Below, one piece after another: positions 17,997 through 26,282 of a DNA stretch of 64,000 bases. The stretch spans positions 1 to 64,000 of the forward strand of contig JAEAMQ010000012.1 of assembly GCA_016901395.1 (NCBI GenBank). Direction: 5' to 3'. Each line of letters begins with the position of its first letter. Within the stretch, counting starts at the first letter, position 1. The position numbers and the translations under genes are program-made. The notes beneath the pieces were generated by a model. That model was given only the letters and a program-made list of their open reading frames with translations. It did no database searches and was not told where the DNA came from. The stretch is from Prevotella sp. GTDB taxonomy: Bacteria; Bacteroidota; Bacteroidia; Bacteroidales; Bacteroidaceae.

Positions 17997-19010
17997 TCAC
18001 TCCTTTCCGCCAAACGCATCCATGATTTCCGTGGGACGTCCATTTTGAAATGCGCCGAGCGGATATTCACCTTCCAACTCCGGTGCCCAATAGAACACGC
18101 CATGGCAATGACCGTCGGTCTTGTTGCGGGCAGCGTCTATGATGGCCGACAGAATCTTCTTTCCTTCCACAGGCTTCTTCACTTCCACGCCCGTTTCTAC
18201 GACCATCGACTCTGTTCCATATTTCTGATAAAAATATTTGATGTTTTCAGCAAAGTCGCGCACAGTGCCCTGCCAGTCTTTCTCGAGCTTTGCCAGCACA
18301 TCCCAATAGGGATAGACACTCACCCCGATGATATCCCAGGCAACGCCATTTTTCCTTAACCCGTCAAAGATAAACTCATAGCGTTTTCGGTCGCAGCCAC
18401 CGTCAAGATGGATGATGACCTTTGCATCGGGATAAACCGCACGCACACCCTCGATTCCGGCAGCTGTCAGCCCGGCATACTGTTCCATGTTGTCTTCGGC
18501 TCGACCCATCGGCCAGAGAAAACCATGAGTCGTCTCATTGCCTACCTGCACCCATTTCACATCGATCTGATGCTTCTTGAGCAATCGGAGCACATCCTCG
18601 GTGTGCCCACGCAAAAGGTCTTTCATCTCGCCATAGTTGGAATACTGCCAGGCTGCGGGGATATGTTGTTTACCCGGGTCGGCCCACCAGTCACTATAAT
18701 GAAAATCTATCATCACGGGCATACCGTAATATTTTGCACGACGAGCCATCTCAAGCACATCCTTTGCACCCGACCATCCTCCACGCGGATGAACCCACAC
18801 ACGCAGTCTCACGGCATTGAGACCCAGTTCATGCATCAGTGCGGTGTTTTCACGCAGCTGGCCCTGTCGGTTGTAAAAGCGTTTTCCTTCTGCTTCCATC
18901 TGCGTCGTGCCACTGATATCTGCCCCCAGCCAGAAGGTCGTGTCACGTTGGCCAAAGGCTGAAAGAGAGGAAAAGAGAAAAAGAAAGAAAAGAAAAAGAT
19001 AATGTTTCAT
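17997..19010 (-). CDS. GH53 arabinogalactan endo-beta-1,4-galactanase
   Basis: 337 residues with signal peptide MKHYLFLFFLFLFSSLSAFG. It cuts beta-1,4-galactan side chains of pectin outside the cytoplasm. The GH53 (beta/alpha)8 fold is evident from GADISGTTQMEAEGKRFYN, ELGLNAVRLRVWVHP and DFHYSDWWADPGKQ. The acid/base is Glu159 in VQVGNET, and the nucleophile is Glu272 in VVETGVE. It starts 48 nt after the nicotinamidase-like gene and may share its transcript. With GH105 and GH43 nearby it points to a pectin-using host, although no complete polysaccharide-utilisation locus is present. Confidence 0.93.
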   Translation of the reverse strand: MKHYLFLFFLFLFSSLSAFGQRDTTFWLGADISGTTQMEAEGKRFYNRQGQLRENTALMHELGLNAVRLRVWVHPRGGWSGAKDVLEMARRAKYYGMPVMIDFHYSDWWADPGKQHIPAAWQYSNYGEMKDLLRGHTEDVLRLLKKHQIDVKWVQVGNETTHGFLWPMGRAEDNMEQYAGLTAAGIEGVRAVYPDAKVIIHLDGGCDRKRYEFIFDGLRKNGVAWDIIGVSVYPYWDVLAKLEKDWQGTVRDFAENIKYFYQKYGTESMVVETGVEVKKPVEGKKILSAIIDAARNKTDGHCHGVFYWAPELEGEYPLGAFQNGRPTEIMDAFGGKE

Positions 19011-19058
19011 GCTGTGATATTCTGTTGATAGTTATTCAATACTTAATGTCTGCACCGA

Positions 19059-19637
19059 TTATGGTGTCTGCGCTGTCATCAATCCATTTTCCTGAACAAA
19101 GCGTTGCAGCTCACTGCCATCATCGAGCGAAGGAGCATAGTCGGTAAGCACACATATCATATCCGGTCCACACAGGCTGAGAAGGTCGCGGGCTGTATTG
19201 AGCACACAGATATTCCCGGCCAATCCACAGATATCGATTCTGTCGATTTTGAGAGCTGCAATGAGTCGCACGATGACCGATGCCGAACTGGCATTCTCCA
19301 TAATGGAATATTCGTCTTTGTTGATTTGGTCGCCCTTATAGAGCATCGTAAACCCTCCGCGCGACCGGTTGAGCGAGTCCAGCAGCCGCTGCCATACCGC
19401 AGCACCAGCCGAATGTTGCACACAATGGGTCGGCCACTCGCCTCCCCTGTGGCTGAACGAGCAGTGGTTGAAGGGATGCCAGTCTGAGGTGACGAGCTTC
19501 ACCGCGTAGTCACTGCCATGATGATCGATATAGTGGGCTAAACGATCCATTGCGTCCGCCGCGCCGGGCACGGGCAGCGAACCACTGATAAAATCAATCT
19601 GAGGATCTACGATGAGCAGCAATCTGTTTGTTTCCAT
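19059..19637 (-). CDS. Nicotinamidase/isochorismatase-like cysteine hydrolase
   Basis: 192 residues, cytoplasmic. The catalytic triad of the PncA group is present: Asp11 (LLIVDPQIDF), Lys101 (MLYKGDQ) and Cys144 (AGNICVLNTA). Metal ligands are in SDWHPFNH (Asp52, His54, His58), and GGEWPTHCVQ matches the PncA signature. The likely reaction is nicotinamide to nicotinate for NAD salvage. Some family members act on other amides, so I give no symbol. It is the first gene before GH53, with a -7 box at 19670-19677. Confidence 0.85.
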   Translation of the reverse strand: METNRLLLIVDPQIDFISGSLPVPGAADAMDRLAHYIDHHGSDYAVKLVTSDWHPFNHCSFSHRGGEWPTHCVQHSAGAAVWQRLLDSLNRSRGGFTMLYKGDQINKDEYSIMENASSASVIVRLIAALKIDRIDICGLAGNICVLNTARDLLSLCGPDMICVLTDYAPSLDDGSELQRFVQENGLMTAQTP

Positions 19638-19669
19638 AACAAAAAGCAGGTATAAATTTATTTCGAAAG

Positions 19670-19677
19670 CAAATATA
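19670..19677 (-). promoter_or_regulatory. -7 box of the nicotinamidase-like gene
   Basis: TATATTTG on the minus strand, 33 nt before the ATG. Confidence 0.65.
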
Positions 19678-19839
19678 AGAAGAATATCCTACAATGCCAA
19701 AGGTACGTCTTAAATAATATCAACGAGTCAAATTTTTTCTGAATTTTGGGGACGTTGCTTATAACATGACAAAAGGTTCGTATAGCGTGTTTCTAAGCCA
19801 AACTATCGATAGGGAATGCCTTCAAATGCTGGTTTTACC

Positions 19840-20050
19840 TCAGGAAAAGGACTTTTTTGTCTGATTTTGGGTTCCCTTTCTCTACTTTCAGGGCATTTTC
19901 GCATCGCGATGAGGTAGTAATCGCAATGCGATTAGATAGTAAAGGCAACACGATTAGATAGTAATCGTCAAACCTTCTTTTGTAAACAATTTACAACTCA
20001 TTGATAATCAGCAGAAAGAAAAATACCGTTTTTCGTCCAGTTTCCTGTCC
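19840..20050. repeat. Dispersed 22-bp-array element, copy 1
   Basis: The core 19907-19967 has CGATGA-GGTAG-TAATCG, CGATTA-GATAG-TAAAGG and CGATTA-GATAG-TAATCG, in register at 19907, 19929 and 19951. The tail (AAACCTTCTTTTGTAAA, then TTGATAATCAGC and CCGTTTTT) matches the other two copies at 29878 and 45535, while the left flank is more diverged. It occupies most of the gap 19678-20253, which has no gene. Confidence 0.75.
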
Positions 20051-20253
20051 GTTTTCTTCAGAAATCAAAACTGGAACCGTTTTCAAGGCTATTCTTCAAG
20101 ATTTTTCAATGGCATTTTCGCGGACTATACAACATCCTTTCCATCCCATCACCTACTCCCCGCGCTGGTAAACCGATGGGTAGTTTTCAGATAAATTCCA
20201 TCGGTCCTTGGCAATTATACCGTATTATACTTGGCCGTACCAATAAAAAAATG

Positions 20254-20261
20254 TATTTTTG
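20254..20261 (+). promoter_or_regulatory. -7 box of the GH43 gene
   Basis: TATTTTTG, 46 nt before the ATG at 20307. Confidence 0.65.
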
Positions 20262-20306
20262 AAGCATAGGAACACTTCCTGTTTTCATCAATAAAAAGAA
20301 TTGATA

Positions 20307-21287
20307 ATGAAGAAACCGTTTCTCCTTTTCTGCCTTATGATTAGTCTTGGGATTGCTGCCCAGCGTCCACTGCATGTCCGCACGCTGCCGATGGACTCCA
20401 TCAGGCTGAGCGATCCGAGCATCCTCGCCGACACGATGACCCGTCAATATTATATGACAGGCACCGGCGGCATGCTCTGGAAAAGCCGTGACCTGAAGAT
20501 GTGGACGGGTCCTTATCAGGTGGCCGACATCGACTCCACCTCATGGATGGGGCCACACCCGATGATCTGGGCGGCTGAACTGCATGCCTACCACGGCAAA
20601 TACTACTACTTCGCGACGTTCACCAATAGTGCGGTGAAGATAGATACCGTGCGTGGCAACGTCATCGAGCGACGAGCCTCGCAGGTGTTGGTGAGTGACT
20701 TTCCCGACGGGCCCTACCGGCTTTTCGGCGATGCCACCTATCTTCCCGCCGACCGCCCCACCCTCGACGGCACGTTTTGGGTAGACCGCGACGGCCATCC
20801 CTACATGGTGTTTTGCGGCGAATGGCTGGCCAACTGGAACGGCACGATAGAGAAAATCAGGCTCAAGGACGACCTGAGCGGCACCATCGGCACACCCACG
20901 GTGCTGTTTCGCGCATTCGATTCGCCCTGGAGCCGCGAGCGTGAGAACGGCATCGAGGGTCCCAACAAGGTGACCGACGGCCCTTATCTCTTCCGCACCG
21001 CGACGGGACGACTGGGTATGATCTGGACGTCGTGGATTTATGATGTCTACACGCAGGGCGTGGCCTACTCCAAGAGCGGCACGCTCGACGGGCCGTGGGA
21101 GCAGCAGACGATGCCCATCACGCCACCCAACTTCGGACATGGCATGCTGTTTCGCGATTTCAGCGGGCACACATTGATGTCGGTCCACAGCCATAAGAAT
21201 GTGAACGGACGCTATATCCGCGTGCCCCATCTGTTTGAGGTGGACCTCAGCGGAGACCGGCTGGTGGTGGAAAAACAAATCAGATAG
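20307..21287 (+). CDS. Glycoside hydrolase family 43 protein
   Basis: 326 residues from the ATG at 20307, with signal peptide MKKPFLLFCLMISLGIAAQ. The five-bladed propeller of GH43 shows in LSDPSILADTMTRQYYMTGT (catalytic Asp in SDPS), WAAELHAYHGKYYYFATF and GIEGPNKVTDGPYLFRT, which holds the likely acid Glu. It probably removes arabinose, xylose or galactose units from plant polysaccharide; the specificity cannot be read from sequence alone. A small gene follows after 4 nt. Confidence 0.87.
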   Translation: MKKPFLLFCLMISLGIAAQRPLHVRTLPMDSIRLSDPSILADTMTRQYYMTGTGGMLWKSRDLKMWTGPYQVADIDSTSWMGPHPMIWAAELHAYHGKYYYFATFTNSAVKIDTVRGNVIERRASQVLVSDFPDGPYRLFGDATYLPADRPTLDGTFWVDRDGHPYMVFCGEWLANWNGTIEKIRLKDDLSGTIGTPTVLFRAFDSPWSRERENGIEGPNKVTDGPYLFRTATGRLGMIWTSWIYDVYTQGVAYSKSGTLDGPWEQQTMPITPPNFGHGMLFRDFSGHTLMSVHSHKNVNGRYIRVPHLFEVDLSGDRLVVEKQIR

Positions 21288-21291
21288 AGCT

Positions 21292-21606
21292 ATGGCACAG
21301 AAGTTTGTCATCACCCGCAGGGGCATCCTGCGACTCGGCCACGTGTCGATGCACAAGGATTTGCTGCAGGCGGGCGATGCCTGCATGGGCGGCGGGTTCT
21401 GGCGTTTCGATCCTGTGACGATGCGACTGGAACTGAGTGGCCGGTCGTATGACTTCGGCGAGCCGATGTGGGAGTGGCTTCTCGGCAGCGGCCTCACCCT
21501 CAAAGTGCCCCACCAATGGCAGGGCATGCGCATTGTCTACGCCCCCGACGACCCCGCTCAGCGACCGTTGGCCGTGAGCGAGGAGTTCGCTATCGAATAC
21601 ATCTAA
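21292..21606 (+). CDS. Hypothetical protein, 104 residues
   Basis: I do not recognise this protein. The ATG at 21292 lies 4 nt after the GH43 stop, so it is cotranscribed and probably translationally coupled. There is no signal peptide or membrane segment. The sequence starts MAQKFVITRRGILRLGHVSM and is rich in Gly, Trp and Arg (GGGFWRFDP, MWEWLLGSG). The regular mix of short strands suggests a small beta-rich cytoplasmic protein. Codon use looks like that of its neighbours. Confidence 0.7.
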   Translation: MAQKFVITRRGILRLGHVSMHKDLLQAGDACMGGGFWRFDPVTMRLELSGRSYDFGEPMWEWLLGSGLTLKVPHQWQGMRIVYAPDDPAQRPLAVSEEFAIEYI

Positions 21607-21736
21607 GCTGTATGGCGGATAACGAAGGAAGAGGGAGGAATCATTGAATGCGCCATATCATTTGATGTTGGCATAAGGTTAACCGCTTTTTTTTCATTAA
21701 AAGATAGAAAAATTCGATATTTTCGGCTTTTTCATT

Positions 21737-21744
21737 TAACTTTG
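21737..21744 (+). promoter_or_regulatory. -7 box of the DIP1984-like gene
   Basis: TAACTTTG, 63 nt before the ATG at 21807. Confidence 0.65.
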
Positions 21745-21806
21745 TTCTATCAGTCTGCCAACCCAATTTGGCAGGAGATAACGAACACTTTAAATCGAAA
21801 ATCAAT

Positions 21807-22262
21807 ATGAAACTCGCTGAAGCACTGGCCATCCGGAAGGATGTGCAGAAGAAGATAGAACAGCTCCGAAGCCGTCTGGTGAACAACGTGAGGGTGCAGG
21901 AGGGTGACGAACCGAATGAGAACCCGCAAGAACTGATGCAGGAACTCAACGGCTGTCTGACGCAGTTGCAACGTCTTATCTTCCAAATCAACTGCACCAA
22001 CATGCACACCGAGAGCGAGGGGAAGACTCTCACGCAACTCATGGCGGAGCGCGACGTGCTGTCGTTGCGCATTGCGGCCCTGCGCGATGTGTTTAACAGG
22101 GCATCGGAATCACAGGAGCGTTACAGCCGTTCGGAAATCAAAGTGGTGACCACCATAGACGTGAAGGCCCTCGGCCGCGACATCGACGCGTGGTCCAAAC
22201 AACTGCGCGAACTCGACATCCGCATTCAGGGGCTGAATTTTGCCACTGAGTTGGAAGAATAA
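21807..22262 (+). CDS. DIP1984 family protein (septicolysin-like)
   Basis: 151 residues, highly charged and helical. MKLAEALAIRKDVQKKIEQL, then LQRLIFQINCTN and LTQLMAERDVLSLRIAALRD, match the DIP1984/septicolysin family of small cytoplasmic coiled-coil proteins. The biochemical role is not established; the name septicolysin comes from a homologue and does not prove toxin activity. The gene is monocistronic with a good -7 box. The C-terminus (ELDIRIQGLNFATELEE) is typical of the family, so it is full length. Confidence 0.82.
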   Translation: MKLAEALAIRKDVQKKIEQLRSRLVNNVRVQEGDEPNENPQELMQELNGCLTQLQRLIFQINCTNMHTESEGKTLTQLMAERDVLSLRIAALRDVFNRASESQERYSRSEIKVVTTIDVKALGRDIDAWSKQLRELDIRIQGLNFATELEE

Positions 22263-22706
22263 AACATATATTATGGTGTAGTCTGGCCTTGTCAGGTGTG
22301 AGCTAAAAACTATTGCGGTAGTCAGTGTCGGGGTCCTGACGGCGTTCAAATCGCCATTTCCTTACGGTGCAAGACCCAGCATATCTACCGCACGGCGCAT
22401 GTCTTATCGCGCACGTTGCATGACCATTAGCTGACTGACAAGACAGACGAGGGTGGGACGATGGGAGAATTTTGAAGGACGAATGAGGAGATTTTTGAAG
22501 GACGAATGAGGAGTGAGGAAGGACAAATGAGGAGGGTGGAAGGACAAATGGAGAGATTCTTAAAGGACGAATGGAGAAGGAGGATGGAGTGAAAAGAGGG
22601 GAGATGATGAGATGAAGCCTCCTTTTGCGCTGCGCCGTTACGTAAGAAAAACCATCAGAAAAGGCGGTGATTTATGCAGCGGTGAAGCGGAAAAGGAGGC
22701 TTCACG
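22263..22706. other. Gene-free interval with short tandem repeats
   Basis: No gene is supported here. Between 22474 and 22580 the motif GAAGGACGAATGAGGAG recurs five times with drift (starts 22474, 22497, 22518, 22539, about 22562), giving spacings of 21-23 bp. The stretch 22263-22440 has no recognisable RNA family. Confidence 0.6.
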
Positions 22707-23546
22707 CTATTTTCTCAATTCCCAAAACGCTACGGCTGCGGCAGCCGCCACGTTGAGCGAGTCGACGCCGTGGGCCATCGGGATGCGCACCACGAAGTCG
22801 GTCGAGGCAATGGTTTCGTGGGGCAGGCCGTCGCCCTCGGTACCCATCACGAGAGCCAGACGCGGTTCACGCTTCAGCTCGGGGGCATCAAGGGGAATAG
22901 ATTTGTCGGTAAGGGCCATTGCCACGGTGCGAAATCCGAGGTGGCGCAGGGTGTCGAGCGGGTTGCCCGAGCCTTCTGCCGGGTTGCCCGAACCGTCTTC
23001 GGGACCGTCGAGCCATGTCCACGGCACGAGGAATACGCTGCCCATCGACACCCGGATGGCCCTGCGGTTGAACGGATCACAGGCGTTTCGCGTGACCAGA
23101 ACGCCGTCGATGCCCAGCGCTGCGGCCGAGCGGAAGATAGCTCCGATATTCGTAGTGTCGACCACGCCGTCGATGACCACCACCCTTGAAGCCCCTTTGC
23201 ACACCTCCTCCACGGTGGGAGGCTGGGGCCGTCGCATGGCGCAGAGCACGCCACGGGTAAGGATATAGCCCGTGAGTCGGGCCAGCAGCTCGCGGTCGCC
23301 GGTATAGACGGGGATGTCGCCGCACTGCGCAATGATGTCGGCGGCATCGCCTTCGATGTGGCGTTGCTCGCAAAGCAGTGACAATGGCGTATATCCCGAC
23401 TGCATCGCCACACGGATTACCTTGGGGCTTTCCACGATGATGATGCCCTGGTCGGGCTGGAGTTTGTTGCGCAACTGGTGGTCGGTGAGGTGGCTGAAGA
23501 CCTCTACGCCGGGGTGGTCAAGCGTTGAGATGGGTATGACGGACAT
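22707..23546 (-). CDS. TrmH/SpoU-family RNA 2'-O-methyltransferase
   Basis: 279 residues from the ATG at 23546. The ATG at 23606 in the same frame would lie upstream of the -7 box at 23582-23589, so the shorter form is chosen. An N-terminal L30e-like substrate-binding part (about 1-95) is followed by the SPOUT knot domain: DGVVDTTNIGAIFRSAAALG (motif 1), VMGTEGDGLP (motif 2) and IPMAHGVDSLNVAAAAAV (motif 3). The target, rRNA or tRNA, cannot be assigned. An unusual internal repeat GSGNPAEGSGNP (about 190-201) looks like a slipped duplication in a loop. Confidence 0.87.
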   Translation of the reverse strand: MSVIPISTLDHPGVEVFSHLTDHQLRNKLQPDQGIIIVESPKVIRVAMQSGYTPLSLLCEQRHIEGDAADIIAQCGDIPVYTGDRELLARLTGYILTRGVLCAMRRPQPPTVEEVCKGASRVVVIDGVVDTTNIGAIFRSAAALGIDGVLVTRNACDPFNRRAIRVSMGSVFLVPWTWLDGPEDGSGNPAEGSGNPLDTLRHLGFRTVAMALTDKSIPLDAPELKREPRLALVMGTEGDGLPHETIASTDFVVRIPMAHGVDSLNVAAAAAVAFWELRK

Positions 23547-23581
23547 GGGCTGAACGCGGGATTTATATGTTTTGCTATGGA

Positions 23582-23589
23582 CAAAGTTA
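23582..23589 (-). promoter_or_regulatory. -7 box of the SpoU methyltransferase gene
   Basis: TAACTTTG on the minus strand, 35 nt before the ATG at 23546; it decides the start codon. Confidence 0.7.
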
Positions 23590-23649
23590 CGCAATATATC
23601 CCACATTCAGCCCCTATGCCATCGAAGAATCGGTGTTGTTTCGCAGAAA

Positions 23650-24771
23650 TTATCCCCAGACCTCCTCGGCAATCTGCCTCACCAGGTCTATCTTGGCCCA
23701 TTGTTCAGCCTCCGAAAGCTTGTTGCCGATCTCGCAAGAAGCAAATCCACACTGCGGACTGAGGTAGAGACGGTCGAGCGAAACGTATTTCGAGGCATCC
23801 TCGATCCGGCGCAAAAGGGTGTCTCTCTCCTCAAGGACGGGCGACTTGGTCGTAACCAATCCCAGCACCACACGCTTGTCTTCGGGCACCGATTGCAGCG
23901 GTTCGAAACCACCGGAACGGTCGTCATCAAACTCCAGATAATAGCCGTCGACATTCTCTTGGGCAAAAACATAGGGGGCCACACGGTCGTATGGGCCTTG
24001 GCTGGCGTAGGTGGAGTGGTAGTTTCCACGGCAAATATGGGTATTGATGACTAAGTCTTCGGGATGGTTTTCTATCGCAAGGTTGTTGATGCGCAGGTAG
24101 CGCTCGGCCTCTGTACGCAGCGAAAACGCCGACGAAAGCTTCGAACGCCAAAAACTATCGTCCACTATCATACCCCAGGTGCAGTCGTCCAACTGGATGT
24201 TGTGGCATCCGGCGGCGTGCAAATCGCGTATGACGGTCTGATAAGCCACGGCGATATCATGTTCCAACTCAAGGAGATCGGGGTAGACGCGCTTGGTATT
24301 CAGGGTGTTGTCACCACGAAACAACTCTGCCAGAAACTGCGCGGGGGCAGGGATTGTCTGCTTGGCGATGAAACCCGGCTCCTCGAATTGCTTCACAAAC
24401 TTGAAGTGATCGACGATAGGATGGTGCTCACCCGAGATCTTTCCCGTGAGCCGTATGGAGCCTTTGGTGGTCTCCTCGCCGTGGAACTGATAGCCATGCT
24501 CCAGTTCGATGTGCTCCACTCCGCCAAATCCCCACATGAAATCCAGATGCCAGTAGCTGCGACGGAACTCGCCGTCGGTAAGCGCATGCAGGCCGTGGGC
24601 CTTCTGCTGGTTGATGAGTTGGGTAATCAGGCGATCTTCGGTAGACTTCAATTCCTCTGCCTCGATAGTCCCTTTGCTGAACGCGGCTCGTGCTTCCTTC
24701 AACTCCTTTGGGCGCAGAAAGCTGCCCACATGGTCGACACGAAACGGTGTATAAATCGTATTGTTGCTCAT
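23650..24771 (-). CDS. MetE C-terminal-like cobalamin-independent methyltransferase (YxjG/YxjH type)
   Basis: 373 residues, corresponding to the catalytic C-terminal half of MetE alone. It starts MSNNTIYTPFRVDHVGSFLR. Zinc ligands expected in this family are visible: His and Cys in NTHICRGNYH, Glu in YYLEFDDD and Cys in SPQCGFAS. QLDDCTW and LTDGEFRRSYWHLDF are further family motifs. It probably transfers a methyl group to homocysteine or a related thiol, and the donor need not be the polyglutamyl folate used by full MetE. It diverges from an Lrp/AsnC regulator with palindromes between them, so control by that protein is likely. Confidence 0.85.
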   Translation of the reverse strand: MSNNTIYTPFRVDHVGSFLRPKELKEARAAFSKGTIEAEELKSTEDRLITQLINQQKAHGLHALTDGEFRRSYWHLDFMWGFGGVEHIELEHGYQFHGEETTKGSIRLTGKISGEHHPIVDHFKFVKQFEEPGFIAKQTIPAPAQFLAELFRGDNTLNTKRVYPDLLELEHDIAVAYQTVIRDLHAAGCHNIQLDDCTWGMIVDDSFWRSKLSSAFSLRTEAERYLRINNLAIENHPEDLVINTHICRGNYHSTYASQGPYDRVAPYVFAQENVDGYYLEFDDDRSGGFEPLQSVPEDKRVVLGLVTTKSPVLEERDTLLRRIEDASKYVSLDRLYLSPQCGFASCEIGNKLSEAEQWAKIDLVRQIAEEVWG

Positions 24772-24824
24772 ATTATCTCCCTTTCCAATAACTTCTAATG
24801 GGTTGTTCTGTATCTTTTCAGCCA

Positions 24825-24832
24825 CAAAGTTA
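24825..24832 (-). promoter_or_regulatory. -7 box of the MetE-like gene
   Basis: TAACTTTG on the minus strand; the leader would be about 46 nt. Confidence 0.7.
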
Positions 24833-24871
24833 ACCTCATTACATTTAATCGACAAATATTTTGCTATCTTC

Positions 24872-24893
24872 GGCAAATTATACTACATTTGCC
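24872..24893. promoter_or_regulatory. Candidate Lrp-type operator 1
   Basis: GGCAAA-N10-TTTGCC, a perfect inverted repeat about 50 bp upstream of the MetE-like start and between the divergent genes. Confidence 0.5.
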
Positions 24894-24911
24894 AGGCAAA
24901 CAATACAATCA

Positions 24912-24926
24912 TAGAATATTATTCTA
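24912..24926. promoter_or_regulatory. Candidate Lrp-type operator 2
   Basis: TAGAATA-T-TATTCTA, a perfect 15-bp odd palindrome, which is the size of known Lrp/AsnC half-turn sites. It lies 22 bp before the regulator ATG, so autoregulation is likely. Confidence 0.55.
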
Positions 24927-24947
24927 AGAAATAAAGATTTTAAGGAA

Positions 24948-25436
24948 ATGAACAACGAAGAAAAGCTCGATGACATTGACATCAAAATCCTCAGACAACT
25001 CCAACGCGACGCCCATCTTACGGTGAAGGAACTCGCCGCACGCGTCCATCTGTCGCCGTCGCCCACGTTTGAGCGACAGAAACGGTTGGAACGGGAGGGA
25101 TATATCGAACGATACATGGCCGTGGTGAACTCGGAAAAGGTGGGCAATGGCATCATTGTGCTGTGCAATATCCGCCTGAAGCAGCACACACAAAAGCTCA
25201 TTCAGGAGTTTATGGATGCCGTTCAGCAGATTGACGAGATTACGGAGTGCTTCAATACGAGTGGTGATTTCGACTTCCTCATTAAGGTTTATGCCCGCGA
25301 CATGAAGGCATACCAGCAGTTTATGCTGAACACTCTGGGTACGATAGAATGCGTGGGAAGTCTGCATTCGGTGTTTGTCATCGGCGAAATCAAGAATACC
25401 CGTGGGGTGCCGGTGGTGGAAACGCGGCGGGAATAG
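24948..25436 (+). CDS. Lrp/AsnC family transcriptional regulator
   Basis: 162 residues. The N-terminal winged helix-turn-helix (about 7-58: LDDIDIKILRQLQRDAHLTV then ELAARVHLSPSPTFERQKRL) is followed by the RAM/AsnC ligand-binding domain (about 70-150), with GDFDFLIKVYARDMKAYQQF and the GxV-type hinge region. Such proteins form octamers that sense amino acids. Being divergent from a methionine-synthesis-like enzyme, it probably responds to methionine or a precursor; this is inferred from position. Two palindromes lie in the shared control region. Confidence 0.93.
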   Translation: MNNEEKLDDIDIKILRQLQRDAHLTVKELAARVHLSPSPTFERQKRLEREGYIERYMAVVNSEKVGNGIIVLCNIRLKQHTQKLIQEFMDAVQQIDEITECFNTSGDFDFLIKVYARDMKAYQQFMLNTLGTIECVGSLHSVFVIGEIKNTRGVPVVETRRE

Positions 25437-25550
25437 CATCGCTCGTCCTTACAATGCCTATTTCTCCATCCCACCCACTAACACACAAACCCACCACCCC
25501 ACTACCAAACCACCCCACCAACTCACCATCCCACCACCCCAAAAGCAAAT

Positions 25551-25578
25551 CCTCCCTACCGTCGCTACGGCAGGGAGG
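25551..25578. terminator. Hairpin after the Lrp gene
   Basis: CCTCCCTACCGT pairs with ACGGCAGGGAGG (one mismatch) around CGCT. It sits 115 nt past the stop and lacks a clear U-tract. Confidence 0.45.
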
Positions 25579-26087
25579 CTCTAAGACTTACAATTTGCTC
25601 TGGTCTTTCATGGGTTCATTACATGAACGTTGAGTATATATAGAAACGTTGGTCAACTATTATTTATCCCTCGATCGGCATGCGACGGCGAGGGCCATTG
25701 GGCGTTTGTTGTCCCAAACCAAGACCTTGCCGAGGTGTGCACCCTGCTTAATGCTGACAGACAGAGGCCTTTCGGCGAAATATTTAATGATCCTTATGTC
25801 ATCCTTAAACCAACAAAACAGCATGACAGTTGGTGACATTTCTCGGACAAGGTGATGGTTAAGAAGCCGTAAGCATGATTGATCGTAGTCTGGCCTATTG
25901 CCGAGGCGATGACGGTGGCGATGCTTGGCGCTGGACCGTCGGTGTCTTTCTGGTAGCCGGACGGCCGGTGAAGGCGGTGGGCAGAGGTATTATTTGAGGC
26001 GCGGCATAGCGGTTGGGAGGGGGCTTCCTGGACGATATCTGAGGGTGGGCGTAGTACGCCCACTTACGGCACGAGCACGAGGGGCAA
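25579..26087. other. Gene-free interval before the 44-bp array
   Basis: No supported gene. Open frames of 60-90 codons here overlap one another in both strands, have no family signature and no -7 box before them. The stretch ends in the tandem array. Confidence 0.5.
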
Positions 26088-26276
26088 GGCGAGAGAGCAG
26101 CCGAGGCGGGACGCAAGGCAAGCGAAGCCAAGGCGAGAGAGCTGCCGGGGCGGGACGCAAGGCAAGCGAAGCCGGGGCGAGAGAGCAGCCGAGACGGGAC
26201 GCAAGGCAAGCGAAGCCGGTGCGAGAGAACAGCCGAGGCGGGACGCAAGGCAAGCGAAGCCGGGGCGACGGAGCCC
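26088..26276. repeat. 44-bp tandem array, 4.3 units
   Basis: Units start at 26088, 26132, 26176, 26220 and 26264, exactly 44 bp apart. Each reads GGCGAGAGAGCAGCC-GAGGCGGGACGCAAGG-CAAGCGAAGCCGG with few changes. As 44 is not a multiple of three and all frames stay open, the long open frames here are by-products. The array stops 7 bp short of the stop codon of the outer-membrane gene. Confidence 0.9.
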
Positions 26277-26282
26277 TAAGGG

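Noticed and set aside
26088-26276. CRISPR array
   Set aside because: Units are contiguous 44-bp copies without unique spacers, and no cas genes are present.
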